DNA of 64,000 bases from Marinomonas lutimaris (GTDB taxonomy: Bacteria; Pseudomonadota; Gammaproteobacteria; Pseudomonadales; Marinomonadaceae): assembly GCF_019426345.1 (NCBI RefSeq), contig NZ_JAHLLW010000002.1, positions 1 to 64,000 on the forward strand, read 5' to 3'. A model generated the notes under the pieces. That model saw only the letters and a program-made list of their open reading frames with translations, searched no databases and was not told the DNA's origin. This document shows, piece by piece, positions 11,264 to 21,110 of the stretch; position 1 is the first letter of the stretch, and every line of letters starts with the position of its first letter. Made by a program: the position numbers and the translations under genes.

Positions 11264-12457
11264 TTAGTTTCCTTTGTTGACGTTTGTCGTGAGAGTAGAT
11301 TGTTTTTTCAGAGTGGCTGCGCCTGCAATGGCTAGAACTAAAGTAAAAGCCCCTGCTAATAAGTAAAAATCGCTGTACCCCAATTTGGCGATAAGAGCTG
11401 AGGTGACAAAAGGTGAAACAAATTGCCCAATGAAGATGCTGCTGGTCAGTACGCCAGATGCGAGTCCGCGTTTGTGGCTTGGCACAAGTTCCATGCCTTT
11501 TACCATGAAATTTGGCATTACTAATCCCATGCAAGCGCCCATGAGGCCGCAACCGAGAATCACCAAGCTGAACGATGTGGCTTGTGATAGCACGAGCATG
11601 CCAATGCTCATGGTAATAAAGCCGATGAGTGCGACGCCATAGCTTTGGATTTTGGCAACCAGCTTGCCAAAAAATACGCCGGTTATCGCGGCGACTAATG
11701 TCCCCATTCCGATTGCCAAGCCTGATTTACTTGGATCAGTGATACCAATATCGGCCATAAAAAATGGAATTTGTGTTGGTAGGATATAAAACACGACTAA
11801 GTGGCAGAAAACGAGAATAGAGCAGCCAATGAGCGGTAGTGTCCAGCTGGTATTAGTATCGTCTCGTTGGTTATCGCTGGGCTGATTGGTTTGCTTGCTG
11901 TCACGAATAGAAAGGAATATGAGCGGAAGCAACAGAATAGCACTGGCGTAGATATAAAAAGGCAGTCGAGCGCTGATGCCTGCTAAATAGCCCGCTGTGA
12001 CGATGAAAAGAATGCCGCCAATATTAGAGAAAGCTTGTTGCAGCCCCATAAATTGGCTTCTTTTCGGACCAGAATAATAATCGGTGATTAGCGCGGTTAT
12101 AGCCGTCATGAGCCCAGCAACACATATGCCTAGAATGGCTCGGCTGATAATAATGGCTTCTATTTCTTGTAGCTTTGCACCAGCTGCACCTGCGATGGCA
12201 AAGACGATAGTCGCAATGATTATTTGAATTCTGCGGCCGAATTTATCGGCTGTCCAGCCAAGTATTGGAGCAAAAATTACTACAAACAAAGCTGGAATAG
12301 GTAATAGCATTTTTACCAAGAAATCGGCAGATGGTGTTCCTGAGAACTCATTGGCCAAACCGGGTAATGCAGGGGCAATAGTCGCGTTGGACATCACCGT
12401 TAGCGTGGAGATCAGTAGCAGGCAAAGTGCTCTGGGGTCTAATGGATTTATTTTCAT
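11264..12457 (-). CDS. MFS drug-efflux transporter (Bcr/CflA-like), SoxR-controlled
   Basis: 397 residues with about twelve hydrophobic segments. The loop-2 motif GWTADKFGRR and GLMGACMGLVMPNF are typical of drug:proton antiporters. The ATG at 12457 is preferred over the in-frame GTG at 12526: it has a GAGAG element upstream, and the predicted transcript starts only a few bases before 12526. It is the first gene of a two-gene operon with the FMN reductase and is divergent from soxR. Likely role: export of redox-active toxic compounds from the cytoplasm. The substrate is not readable from sequence. Confidence 0.88.
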   Translation of the reverse strand: MKINPLDPRALCLLLISTLTVMSNATIAPALPGLANEFSGTPSADFLVKMLLPIPALFVVIFAPILGWTADKFGRRIQIIIATIVFAIAGAAGAKLQEIEAIIISRAILGICVAGLMTAITALITDYYSGPKRSQFMGLQQAFSNIGGILFIVTAGYLAGISARLPFYIYASAILLLPLIFLSIRDSKQTNQPSDNQRDDTNTSWTLPLIGCSILVFCHLVVFYILPTQIPFFMADIGITDPSKSGLAIGMGTLVAAITGVFFGKLVAKIQSYGVALIGFITMSIGMLVLSQATSFSLVILGCGLMGACMGLVMPNFMVKGMELVPSHKRGLASGVLTSSIFIGQFVSPFVTSALIAKLGYSDFYLLAGAFTLVLAIAGAATLKKQSTLTTNVNKGN

Positions 12458-12540
12458 TAAGGCTCTCTTTTTAGAAATAGACAGTATTTTTCCAAGTGCT
12501 TTCTCCCGTGCTGAGCTTGAGTTCACTTGGATTTGTGTCT

Positions 12541-12571
12541 ATTCTGCTACCTAAACTTAAGTTGAGGTCAA
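12541..12571 (-). promoter_or_regulatory. SoxR-type promoter with overlong spacer and SoxR box
   Basis: Read on the minus strand: TTGACC (12571-12566), a 19-bp spacer, then CAGAAT (12546-12541). The spacer contains the near-perfect dyad 12549-12568 (acctaaacttaagttgaggt, one mismatch between arms). This matches the architecture of SoxR-activated promoters such as soxS, where a 19-20 bp spacer is untwisted by oxidised SoxR. It drives the MFS/FMN reductase operon and may also autoregulate soxR. Confidence 0.85.
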
Positions 12572-12578
12572 GCGTGAA

Positions 12579-13028
12579 ATGCGAAAAATAATAATGCCTG
12601 AGTGGATTTCAGTGGGAGTGTTAAGTGAAAGGACCGGAGTGTCTGTGTCGGCTTTGCATTTTTATGAAAGAAAAGGCTTGATCAAGAGTCAAAGAAATAC
12701 CTCTAATCACAGACAATATCCAAAGCATGTCATTCGGATTGTTTCTCTTATTCAGGTTGCTCAGCGGACAGGGTTTTCTTTGGAGGATATTTTATTGGAG
12801 CTTGAAGGGTTACCAAACCGAACTCGCGTCACCCTAGAAGATTGGGAAGCGTTGGGGCTAAGGTGGCAAGGTGAGTTAGAAAGGAAGATAACTCAATTAA
12901 CGGAACTAAAAAACATGATGTCCGATTGCATTGGTTGTGGCTGCCTTTCTCTGGAAAGATGTCGGCTTCTTAACCCATACGATGAATTAGGCGCAAAGGG
13001 CACAGGTCCACAACGGATGACCGAATAA
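12579..13028 (+). CDS. soxR: Redox-sensing transcriptional regulator SoxR
   Basis: 149 residues, MerR family. The N-terminal winged helix (SVGVLSERTGVSVSALHFYERKGL) is followed by the SoxR-specific SQRNTSNHRQYPKHVIRIV and a dimerisation helix. The iron-sulfur motif C-x2-C-x-C-x5-C (CIGCGCLSLERC, about residues 115-126) would carry the [2Fe-2S] sensor cluster. It senses redox-cycling agents and activates the divergent MFS/FMN reductase operon. Direct regulation of efflux and reductase genes without soxS is the usual arrangement outside enterics. Starts at 12579 or 12594 are both possible; GAGG upstream favours 12579. Confidence 0.95.
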   Translation: MRKIIMPEWISVGVLSERTGVSVSALHFYERKGLIKSQRNTSNHRQYPKHVIRIVSLIQVAQRTGFSLEDILLELEGLPNRTRVTLEDWEALGLRWQGELERKITQLTELKNMMSDCIGCGCLSLERCRLLNPYDELGAKGTGPQRMTE

Positions 13029-13049
13029 GCGACATCGACCTGTTAACGC

Positions 13050-13264
13050 CTATTTTTCCTCAGGTATGTCTTTGATTATTTGTGAAATTGCAGGGTTGTT
13101 GCTGAGATCGGCTAGATCGATGAGGTATTTTTTTCGAGTTCTGGTATAGCTTGATCAGCAAGTAACTCTTTGAGTAGCGCTTCTTCATTATTTACTATGG
13201 CTGTTTTGATCGCGGCAAAGTTAGCGATGCTCGGGTTATTTTTATGAGTGGTGTTCGTTTTCAT
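13050..13264 (-). pseudogene. Small frameshifted gene of unknown function
   Basis: From an ATG at 13264 with AAGGAAG upstream, the frame reads MKTNTTHKNNPSIANFAAIK and continues to PELEK. It then meets a run of seven A and stops at 13112 after 50 codons. Adding one A restores a frame reading KKYLIDLADLSNNPAISQII to a stop at 13050, about 71 residues in all. Both halves look like a soluble, helical, weakly ankyrin-like protein. The break could be a real mutation, a sequencing error or slippage on A7. The function is not recognised. Confidence 0.45.
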
Positions 13265-13380
13265 TGTTCTACTTCCTTTTACGTTTAATTAAAAATCGAA
13301 CTTGGTTTTAATTACCACACTAAAGGGGGAACACTTAAAATGCAAAATACCATCGTCACATCGAATAGGTTTACAGCGTT

Positions 13381-14643
13381 CTACAAAAAAAATCCATTGA
13401 CTAAACTGCAAAGTAACCACATAAAAATAGCGTAGTAGATACTGTTAGTGACTATAGTCTTGGTTGGTATTTGATAGCGGCTAGTCATTAATAATCCCAG
13501 CCCCGTTAGTCCACTACTGCCTGCGGAAATAGCCCAAGCGCTTAAGAATAAAAAGCCTAATTGAGTAGGATCTGGATGCAGTGGCAGTAGCATTGGACTA
13601 GCAATAGCAATGCTTACAACAGGATGTATGCCGATAACGCCAGCGGCAATCATGATGGCAAGCGTTAGCGAAAATAGTATTGGGCTGAAACTAAAACTCT
13701 CTAAATTAAAGAACTCTGGATAACTCAATATTATCGCGCTAATGCCATTTGAAAATATTCCCGCCGCGAGAAATAGAGCAAATTGACTGCCGATCTGTGG
13801 CAGCTTGTGGTTCACGAAATGCAGTAGGCTTGCTTTTCTAGAGGCAGTGCGCATTAGTAACAGAGTCGCGCTTGGCGCCAAAAGGCAGATAAGTACTAGT
13901 ATGCTGATATTGGGCCAAATAAAGTGAAAAAATATAACGCTCGAAGCTAAAAACATAGGAATAAAAAGACTTTCACGGCGAATTGGATAGCCGTTGAAAT
14001 CGCCTTTTGTACGTTTATACGCCTCGATACTGGAAAAAATGATGGCAACTAATCCCATTGCAATGCCTGGAATAAGTGTTTTTTGCCACTGCATGCCTGG
14101 TGCATAGATTATAGCTACACCCGTTGCCACGAAGAAGGGTGACCACCAAGCCGCAGCAGAAAAATTACGAGTCAGTATAAATTGTTGTACCGGACTTAAT
14201 TTGATTATTCCCTTCATGCGATCTGCGAACACCATAATCACCGATAGATTAATCACTGCGCCTAATACTTGAACGCCAATAGCCGTGTTGAATATGGCGC
14301 TGAAGCCTTTTGGTAAAGGGCGTTTTTCATCTGTCGAGTTGGTTAAATCTAAAAATGAAACGGCAACAAACATGGCCAACATCGGCAGGTTCACTGCAAA
14401 AACCTGCTGCCAAGTCATCCATGTGCCTTTTGACCCTGCGAACAGCAATGCTGCTATTCCTATTGCCATTAGCCAAGTGACTTGGCGTTTCGCGCTTGGC
14501 GCTAAAGTATGCCACATGGCGATATTAGCCCCCCACGCTAATAAGGTAGGAAGTAACACAGGGATGAAGTGAGCAACGGATAAGAGATAAAAAACCAAGG
14601 TGCCAAGCACAAACCAACCAGTGTATTTTTTGAGTAGATTCAT
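13381..14643 (-). CDS. Multi-pass inner-membrane protein, putative permease
   Basis: 420 residues with roughly ten to twelve hydrophobic segments along the whole length and very few charged loops. The segment AAGVIGIHPVVSIAIASPML and the later SSGLTGLGLL resemble the small-residue re-entrant loops of ion-transporter superfamily permeases (TRAP-M/DASS-like). I cannot name a subfamily or substrate. It is transcribed alone and has no recognisable partner subunit nearby. AAGGA lies about 13 nt before the ATG. Confidence 0.7.
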   Translation of the reverse strand: MNLLKKYTGWFVLGTLVFYLLSVAHFIPVLLPTLLAWGANIAMWHTLAPSAKRQVTWLMAIGIAALLFAGSKGTWMTWQQVFAVNLPMLAMFVAVSFLDLTNSTDEKRPLPKGFSAIFNTAIGVQVLGAVINLSVIMVFADRMKGIIKLSPVQQFILTRNFSAAAWWSPFFVATGVAIIYAPGMQWQKTLIPGIAMGLVAIIFSSIEAYKRTKGDFNGYPIRRESLFIPMFLASSVIFFHFIWPNISILVLICLLAPSATLLLMRTASRKASLLHFVNHKLPQIGSQFALFLAAGIFSNGISAIILSYPEFFNLESFSFSPILFSLTLAIMIAAGVIGIHPVVSIAIASPMLLPLHPDPTQLGFLFLSAWAISAGSSGLTGLGLLMTSRYQIPTKTIVTNSIYYAIFMWLLCSLVNGFFL

Positions 14644-14914
14644 TGTAGTTCTTAGCGTCCTTGTGTCATGTAGGTGCTTTGCTTAACGCTTTCTTGTTAA
14701 CAATCGTGATCTAAACGGTATTTTAGATAGGCTCTAAATAGTGATGTATCTGTAGGCGATGGGCAAGAGGTGGAGTACTTATTATCGTATATCCGTTTGT
14801 ATTCAGCGAGACAGTTACGGCTAAATTCAATATTTGCTTACTCTTCATAGCTTTGATATAGATTCTTTCGCTTTAACAAATAATATATCAATCATCTCAA
14901 AAGGATAGGATCAG

Positions 14915-15409
14915 ATGAATCATTTAAGAACAATCAAAATCGTACTAGTTGGCTGTGTTGCTCTGTTCGCAGGGTTGGTGGCTTTTAATAATGTTGTGGA
15001 TTACGGTTCTAACTTTGCGTTTGTCCAGCATGTATTAACCATGGACACGACGTTTGAATGGAATGAATTAAAATACCGTGCTATCGATGAACCTCTTTTG
15101 CATCACGGATTTTATTGGTTGATTATCTTGGCTGAAGCTTTAGTTGGTATTTTGTGTGCGTTGGGTGCATGGAATATGTGGCAAAAGAGAAAGTCAGATA
15201 AAAAACAGTTTAATGCTGCAAAAGCACTGGCAAATTTTGGTTTAGCACTTGGTGTGTTGCTTTGGTTTACCGGATTTATGACCATTGGCGCAGAATGGTT
15301 CTTAATGTGGCAGTCGCAGATTTGGAATGGGCAAGCTTCTGCGTTTCGTTTTATTGTCGTGTTGTTTTTAGTGCTTATCTTTATTAACCAAGTTGAAGAA
15401 GAGTTTTAG
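14915..15409 (+). CDS. DUF2165 small integral membrane protein
   Basis: 164 residues with four predicted membrane segments (about 8-28, 66-86, 108-128 and 140-160). The pattern NNVVDYGSNFAFVQHVLTMD followed by a Trp-rich GAEWFLMWQS before the last helix is characteristic of DUF2165. The function is unknown in the family. AAAGGATAGG precedes the ATG. It ends just before a strong terminator and appears monocistronic. Confidence 0.85.
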   Translation: MNHLRTIKIVLVGCVALFAGLVAFNNVVDYGSNFAFVQHVLTMDTTFEWNELKYRAIDEPLLHHGFYWLIILAEALVGILCALGAWNMWQKRKSDKKQFNAAKALANFGLALGVLLWFTGFMTIGAEWFLMWQSQIWNGQASAFRFIVVLFLVLIFINQVEEEF

Positions 15410-15443
15410 TTAGCTCGTTCAAAAGCTGCTCTTATGTATCATC

Positions 15444-15478
15444 AAAGCCCTTTGGATTGGCGTCCAAAGGGCTTTTTT
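15444..15478 (+). terminator. Rho-independent terminator after the DUF2165 gene
   Basis: AAGCCCTTTGGA (15445-15456) pairs with TCCAAAGGGCTT (15463-15474), with a run of six T at 15473-15478. It separates the upstream gene from the xylose operon. Confidence 0.92.
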
Positions 15479-15597
15479 GTAAAAACGCTAAACGGAAACA
15501 AAAAAAGATAATACCGCTTATTAAAGCGTCGATTTACATTCGTCTCACTCCATCAGGAGATCGTTCACTTTTAATAAAAATAACAAGGAATGAAAAG

Positions 15598-16599
15598 ATG
15601 AAAAAAATCCTTTCCATAAGTTTGCTGGCAACACTCTGTGCAGCAACATCTCTTCCTGCATTGGCGGCGGGTGAGAAAATCGGTTTGTTGATGTCTGACT
15701 TACGATTAGAGCGCTGGCAGAAAGATCGAGATTTGTTTACTGAAGCGGCCGAATCTATGGGTGCTAAGGTTTACACACAATCTGCCAATGGTGATGCAAA
15801 TACACAAATTTCTCAAATTGAAAACATGATTTCCCGTGGTGTCGATGTGTTAGTTATTGTGCCAGAAAACGGTGAAGTACTCGGTAATGTTCTGGCAGAA
15901 GCCAAAGCTGAAGGTATTAAAGTACTGGCCTATGACCGATTAATTAAATTCGCCGACATCGATTTGTATGTGTCTTTTGACAATATTCGTGTGGGTGAAA
16001 TGCAGGCCGAAGCTTTACTGAAGCGTAAACCAAAAGGTAATTATTTTCTGATGGGAGGGTCGCCAACAGATAACAACGCGAAGATGTTCCGTCAAGGCCA
16101 AATGAACGTACTGCAACCTGCGATTGATTCGAAGAAGATCAATATAGTCGGTGACCAGTGGGCAATGGGTTGGTCGGCAGAAGCGGCATTGAATATTATG
16201 GAAAATGGTCTTACTGCCAATGCTAATAAAATTGATGCGGTTGTAGCGTCTAACGATTCTACCGCTGGTGGTGCGATCCAAGCACTAGCTGCACAAGGTT
16301 TGAGTGGTAAAGTGGTGATTTCTGGTCAAGATGCTGATTTAGCATCAGTGCGTCGTATTGTTGCTGGCACACAGACTATGACGGTTTACAAACCGATTTC
16401 GAAACTGGCAAAAACCAGTGCTGAAATGGCGGTTAAGCTAGCTCGTGGTGAAAAAATCAAAGTTAATGGCTCGGTTAACAACGGCAAAAAAGATGTGGAT
16501 GCCGTGTTGTTAACGCCGATTTCGGTTACCAAAGACAATCTAGATTCAACTGTCATTGCTGATGGCTTCCACTCTCGTAACGATGTTTACAATCCTTAG
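15598..16599 (+). CDS. xylF: D-xylose-binding periplasmic protein XylF
   Basis: 333 residues. A lipid-free signal peptide occupies residues 1-23 (cut near ALA/AGEK). The mature part is a type I periplasmic binding protein: KIGLLMSDLRLERWQKDRD, ISRGVDVLVIVPENG, KVLAYDRLI, GNYFLMGGSPTDNNA and SNDSTAGGAIQAL match XylF closely. It captures xylose and delivers it to XylGH. The start at 15598 is chosen for the signal peptide and the AAGGA 8 nt upstream; an earlier in-frame start would lie inside the terminator. First gene of xylFGH. Confidence 0.96.
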   Translation: MKKILSISLLATLCAATSLPALAAGEKIGLLMSDLRLERWQKDRDLFTEAAESMGAKVYTQSANGDANTQISQIENMISRGVDVLVIVPENGEVLGNVLAEAKAEGIKVLAYDRLIKFADIDLYVSFDNIRVGEMQAEALLKRKPKGNYFLMGGSPTDNNAKMFRQGQMNVLQPAIDSKKINIVGDQWAMGWSAEAALNIMENGLTANANKIDAVVASNDSTAGGAIQALAAQGLSGKVVISGQDADLASVRRIVAGTQTMTVYKPISKLAKTSAEMAVKLARGEKIKVNGSVNNGKKDVDAVLLTPISVTKDNLDSTVIADGFHSRNDVYNP

Positions 16600-16611
16600 T
16601 TTTCCTAATGT

Positions 16612-16633
16612 ATGGCGCTCAATTGAGCGCCAT
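16612..16633 (+). promoter_or_regulatory. Intercistronic palindrome between xylF and xylG
   Basis: A perfect 22-bp palindrome centred on CAATTG forms a stable hairpin in the mRNA. Such hairpins after a binding-protein gene usually protect the upstream message and lower expression of the membrane components; that role is inferred here. Confidence 0.6.
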
Positions 16634-16656
16634 TTGCTTTTCATAAGGGTGTAAAT

Positions 16657-18186
16657 ATGAAGCAAACATTATTGGACATGCGTTCCATTGTAAAAAGCTT
16701 TTCGGGTGTTCGTGCCTTGAATGGCGTGAGCATTCAGCTTGATCGTGGTGAAGTCTTGTCTATCTGCGGTGAAAATGGTTCGGGTAAATCGACCTTGATG
16801 AAGGTGTTAAGCGGCGTATGGCCGTTTGGTTCTTACGAAGGAGAAATCTTCTTTGAAGGTAATCTTGTAAGAGCATCGACAATCCGAGATACCGAAGCGT
16901 TGGGTATTGTCATTATTCATCAGGAATTGGCACTCGTTAAAGAATTGTCGGTGATGGAAAATATTTTTCTTGGTAATGAGCTTGGGTCTTTTGCACGGCT
17001 CAATGACGAGGAAATGCATCGTCGTACGTCGGAATTATTAGCGCGAGTGAAACTAGACGTATTGCCCGATACGCCAATACGTGATCTTGGTGTGGGTCAG
17101 CAGCAATTGGTCGAGATTGCCAAGGCGCTGAATAAAAACGTCAAACTGCTGATTCTTGATGAACCGACTTCGTCTTTGACGACAACGGAAATCGACATTC
17201 TATTGAACATCGTCAGCGAATTGAAACAGCAAGGTATTGCGTGCATTTATATTTCTCATAAATTGGATGAAGTATTGGCCTTGTCTGATTGGGTCACCGT
17301 GATTCGTGATGGTGACCATATTGATACCAAAGTAGCGGCTCAGCTGACACAAAATGACATCATCAGCATGATGGTTGGGCGAGAGCTAGACGAGCTTTTT
17401 CCAAGAGAAGAACATGACATTGGCGAGGTGGTTTTACGTGTCAAACACGCCACCGCCAAACAAGCTGGCGCGACCCGAGCGCAAGTCGAAGATGTCAGTT
17501 TTGAATTACGCCATGGGGAAATTCTCGGCATCGCGGGCTTAATTGGTTCTGGCCGTACCGAGCTGATGCAGTGTCTTTATGGTTCTTACGATGGTGACTA
17601 TGAAGCAGAGATCGAGCTAGAAGGGCGAATCATCAATATTCGTTCCCAGCGTGTGGCGTTAGAAGCGGGCATTGCCATGGTGCCAGAAGATCGAAAACGT
17701 CATGGTATCGTGCCCATTATGAGCGTCGGCCGTAATATTACTTTGTCTGTATTGGGCCAATATTCTTCTTGGTTTGGTGCTGTGAACGAAGACAAAGAAA
17801 GTAATGACATCGACGATTATATTGAGCAGCTAAAAGTCAAAACCGCGTCCGCTGATTTGTCGATTAAAAACCTCAGCGGTGGCAACCAACAAAAAGCCAT
17901 TATCGCCAAATGTTTATTAACCCATCCCAAAATTCTGATTCTCGATGAGCCAACTCGCGGCATCGACGTGGGCGCAAAATATGAGATCTACAAGTTGATG
18001 TTTGCTCTCGTCAAACAAGGTATGTCCATCATTATGGTGTCGTCTGAATTATCCGAAGTGATTGGTATCAGTGACCGAGTATTAGTGATGCATGAAGGGC
18101 GCTTGAAAGGGCAATTTGACTATCAAGGTTTGACCCAAGAAATGATTATGAATTGCGCGATCAAAGAAGGTGTAGCGAATGTTTAA
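16657..18186 (+). CDS. xylG: D-xylose ABC transporter ATP-binding protein XylG
   Basis: 509 residues, a fused double ATPase of the sugar (CUT2) class. Domain 1 has Walker [10 protein letters not shown] (38-46), the signature-like [15 protein letters not shown] and Walker [12 protein letters not shown]. Domain 2 has a degenerate Walker A ([10 protein letters not shown]), signature [13 protein letters not shown] and Walker [13 protein letters not shown]. That asymmetry is normal for the class. It energises xylose import at the inner membrane. The gene overlaps the xylH start by 8 bp. Confidence 0.96.
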   Translation: MKQTLLDMRSIVKSFSGVRALNGVSIQLDRGEVLSICGENGSGKSTLMKVLSGVWPFGSYEGEIFFEGNLVRASTIRDTEALGIVIIHQELALVKELSVMENIFLGNELGSFARLNDEEMHRRTSELLARVKLDVLPDTPIRDLGVGQQQLVEIAKALNKNVKLLILDEPTSSLTTTEIDILLNIVSELKQQGIACIYISHKLDEVLALSDWVTVIRDGDHIDTKVAAQLTQNDIISMMVGRELDELFPREEHDIGEVVLRVKHATAKQAGATRAQVEDVSFELRHGEILGIAGLIGSGRTELMQCLYGSYDGDYEAEIELEGRIINIRSQRVALEAGIAMVPEDRKRHGIVPIMSVGRNITLSVLGQYSSWFGAVNEDKESNDIDDYIEQLKVKTASADLSIKNLSGGNQQKAIIAKCLLTHPKILILDEPTRGIDVGAKYEIYKLMFALVKQGMSIIMVSSELSEVIGISDRVLVMHEGRLKGQFDYQGLTQEMIMNCAIKEGVANV

Positions 18187-19309
18187 AACAATAAAAACCA
18201 GTCAATTACAATTGTTTGCGATGTTAGCGGCGATGCTGCTGATTGTCGTCTTCTTTTCTATTGCGACCGATGGCGCGTTTATTTCGCCACGGAATATTTC
18301 GAACTTGATTCGTCAAACGGCCATTGTGGGTGTGCTCGCTATTGGCATGGTGTTTGTCATCATCAGTGCCGAAATCGATTTGTCGGTTGGTTCTATGATG
18401 GGCTTATTGGGTGGGATTGCAGCGATTTTGGATGTTTGGTTTAACTTTCCGATTTTACTTACCGTGTTAGTGACCGTCGTCGCAGGTTTGGTTTTAGGCT
18501 TGTTTAATGGCTGGTGGGTGGCGTATCAACGCGTGCCATCTTTCATTGTTACCTTGGCGGGAATGTTGGCGTTTCGTGGTATTTTGGTGGGTTTGACTGA
18601 CGGCGCCACGGTTGCACCAACGTCCAGCTCGCTGGCGATCATTGGCCAAAGCTATATTCCTTCCGGTTGGGGCATCAGTGTTGTTGGCTTGTTGTGCCTA
18701 GGTTTGGTGGCAAAAGTGTATGCTCGACGCAAGGCAAGAAAACAACACGGGGTTGAAAACAAAGCGGCAAAGTTTGAATACGCAAAAGCTTTTGTCGCGG
18801 TCGTGGTCTTGCTCGTTTTGCTCTATGCCTTAGAAAGTTATCGAGGCATTCCAACGCCTATTTTGATCATGGGTGGATTAATTCTTATTGCCACTTATGT
18901 TGCTAAGCGAACTGCGTTTGGTCGTCGTGTGTATGCCATTGGCGGCAATATCGAAGCGACTCGCATGTCTGGTGTGAACGTCGAACGAACCAAAATGTTG
19001 GTGTTTGGTTTTAACGGCATGATGGTCGCTGTAGCGGCTTTGATACTGACTTCTCGGCTTGGTGCGGGTTCTCCAGCAGCCGGAAATATGGCGGAGCTGG
19101 ATGCCATTGCCGCCTGTGTGATTGGCGGAACCAGTTTGGCAGGCGGTGTTGGTGCAGTGTTTGGAGCCATCATGGGCGCGCTTATTATGGCGAGTTTAGA
19201 CAATGGAATGAGCATGCTCGATGTACCGACTTTTTGGCAATTAATCGTCAAAGGCATGATTTTATTACTCGCTGTTTGGCTGGATGTGAAAACCAAGAAA
19301 GCACAGTAA
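18179..19309 (+). CDS. xylH: D-xylose ABC transporter permease XylH
   Basis: 376 residues, BPD_transp_2 family, with about ten membrane segments. Recognisable blocks are [37 protein letters not shown], the EAA-like cytoplasmic loop [20 protein letters not shown], and [16 protein letters not shown]. The ATG overlaps the end of xylG, implying translational coupling. The next gene, xylB, follows after a 193-bp gap holding a REP-like element. Confidence 0.96.
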   Translation: MFKTIKTSQLQLFAMLAAMLLIVVFFSIATDGAFISPRNISNLIRQTAIVGVLAIGMVFVIISAEIDLSVGSMMGLLGGIAAILDVWFNFPILLTVLVTVVAGLVLGLFNGWWVAYQRVPSFIVTLAGMLAFRGILVGLTDGATVAPTSSSLAIIGQSYIPSGWGISVVGLLCLGLVAKVYARRKARKQHGVENKAAKFEYAKAFVAVVVLLVLLYALESYRGIPTPILIMGGLILIATYVAKRTAFGRRVYAIGGNIEATRMSGVNVERTKMLVFGFNGMMVAVAALILTSRLGAGSPAAGNMAELDAIAACVIGGTSLAGGVGAVFGAIMGALIMASLDNGMSMLDVPTFWQLIVKGMILLLAVWLDVKTKKAQ

Positions 19310-19340
19310 AACTTCGTGCGCGAAGGTTGGATAGGTTTCG

Positions 19341-19440
19341 TAGGCCTGATGAGGGAGGTACGACCGTGATCAGGCGTGAGACGTTACGTATACCGTTAAC
19401 CGTCAGATCACGCCTTCGTTCCTCGGCTCATCTGACCTAC
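19341..19440. repeat. REP/BIME-like pair of inverted hairpins
   Basis: Two imperfect hairpins lie in opposite orientation. The first has stem GCCTGAT (19344-19350)/ATCAGGC (19369-19375); the second has GTCAGAT (19402-19408)/ATCTGAC (19430-19436). The second element is a diverged reverse complement of the first: outer GTAGG, GATGAG, GAGG and GCGTGATC are shared. This matches the bacterial interspersed mosaic element layout in an intergenic, intra-operon position. Confidence 0.75.
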
Positions 19441-19502
19441 AAGATCCACAGAAGTCGTTTAGCAATAATTATGACGATTAACAAGATGAAGGATATTTTT
19501 TA

Positions 19503-20951
19503 ATGTATATAGGTATCGACCTCGGCACCTCAGGTGTCAAAGTGATTTTAATGGCTGAAGATGGTCAGGTAACAGCCAGCTGCTCATCGCCTTTGTCAGT
19601 ATCTAGACCATTTGATCTTTGGTCAGAACAAAGCCCAGAAGACTGGTGGCAAGCCACGGACTTAGCCATGTTGCAGTTAGCGGCAGAGCATGATTTGCAG
19701 GGCGTTAAAGCCATTGGCTTATCGGGCCAGATGCATGGCGCTACATTATTGGATAAAAAAGGCGATGTATTAAGACCTGCGATTTTATGGAATGACGGTC
19801 GTTCCCATGAAGAATGTTTGTTATTACAAAGGCGCTGCCCAGAAGTGCAGGCGATTACCGGCAATTTGATCATGCCAGGTTTTACCGCGCCTAAGTTGCT
19901 TTGGGTAAAACAGCACGAGCCAGAGATTTTTGGGCAAATCGCGAAAGTGCTGTTGCCAAAAGATTACCTGCGCTTTCGCATGACGGGCGAGTTTGCGACC
20001 GATGTATCCGATGCCTCTGGTACCTTATGGCTAAACATGGAACAACGCTCTTGGAGTGACACCATGTTGAGCGCCACAGGATTAACGGCAGAGCAAATGC
20101 CAAACGTATTTGAAGGATCTCAAATCACTGGTGTGATTTATGACGATTTAGCAAAACACTGGTCTATGCCGATTGTTCCTGTTGTGGCGGGTGGTGGCGA
20201 CAACGCCGCTGGCGCTGTGGGTATGGGGATTATATCGCCTGAGCAAACCATGTTGTCGCTTGGTACATCAGGAGTTATTTTTGCAGTAAGTGATGGTTTT
20301 ACGGCCAATCCAGCCGCCGCTTTGCACAGTTTTGGACATGCTATTCCTAATACTTGGCACACTATGTCGGTGATGTTGAGCGCCGCGAGTTGTATTAATT
20401 GGGTGACGAAATTAGCTCAGTTTAGCAGTGTAGAAGCCGCTTTATTAGCGGCTGAAAATCGAATGGATCACGACAATAGCCTCACTTTTTTGCCGTATTT
20501 AAGTGGAGAGAGAACACCACATAATGATCCCAATGCGAAAGGTGTATTTTGGGGAATGACCCATGAAACCACCGCAGCGGATCTTGTTCATGCAGTACTG
20601 GAAGGTGTGACTTTTGCTTTGCTAGATGGCTTAGACGCGGTACGTTCTGCACAAAATATCAATGAAAGTATTGATGTTATTGGAGGTGGTGCGAAAAGTA
20701 CTTATTGGTTACAGATGTTGGCAGATGTGTTTAATGTGCCAATGGATTATCGCGAAGGTGGTGAAGTTGGCCCAGCATTAGGCGCTGCCCGACTGGCGGC
20801 GATAGGTTATCAAGGTCAAGAGACAGTAAGCGAAGTATGTACAAAACCCGCGTTAATTAAGCGTTATCTGCCGAACCAGACAGGTGCTGCTCTATATGCC
20901 GAAAAACGCGAACGTTTTCAGGCGTTATATCAAAGATTAAAAGGGCTTTAA
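19503..20951 (+). CDS. xylB: Xylulokinase XylB
   Basis: 482 residues, FGGY kinase family. N-terminal IGIDLGTSGVKVILM is the phosphate-1 motif; GLSGQMHGATLLD contacts the sugar. Later blocks are LPKDYLRFRMTGEFATDVSDASGT, GGGDNAAGAVG, LSLGTSGVIFAV, LPYLSGERTPHNDPNAKG and GGGAKSTYWLQMLADV. It phosphorylates D-xylulose with ATP in the cytoplasm, the step after xylose isomerase. AAGGA lies 10 nt before the ATG. It sits between the transporter and xylR. Confidence 0.96.
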   Translation: MYIGIDLGTSGVKVILMAEDGQVTASCSSPLSVSRPFDLWSEQSPEDWWQATDLAMLQLAAEHDLQGVKAIGLSGQMHGATLLDKKGDVLRPAILWNDGRSHEECLLLQRRCPEVQAITGNLIMPGFTAPKLLWVKQHEPEIFGQIAKVLLPKDYLRFRMTGEFATDVSDASGTLWLNMEQRSWSDTMLSATGLTAEQMPNVFEGSQITGVIYDDLAKHWSMPIVPVVAGGGDNAAGAVGMGIISPEQTMLSLGTSGVIFAVSDGFTANPAAALHSFGHAIPNTWHTMSVMLSAASCINWVTKLAQFSSVEAALLAAENRMDHDNSLTFLPYLSGERTPHNDPNAKGVFWGMTHETTAADLVHAVLEGVTFALLDGLDAVRSAQNINESIDVIGGGAKSTYWLQMLADVFNVPMDYREGGEVGPALGAARLAAIGYQGQETVSEVCTKPALIKRYLPNQTGAALYAEKRERFQALYQRLKGL

Positions 20952-20956
20952 TCAGT

Positions 20957-20988
20957 AAGAGCGGTGTCTTATGACGCAGCTCTTTTAT
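20957..20988 (+). terminator. Terminator-like hairpin after xylB
   Basis: AAGAGC (20957-20962) pairs with GCTCTT (20979-20984), with an inner TGTC/GACG extension and a short T-rich tail. It separates xylB from xylR. Confidence 0.6.
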
Positions 20989-21110
20989 TAAAACTTTCTT
21001 TCATTACGATTTCTGTCATTCCTTTTCTGATTTTTATCATTCTCTAGAACTAATGGACTCTCAGAGAGTATTATCGAGCCAGCAAAAATAAAAATTAGAG
21101 ACGCTTTTGT

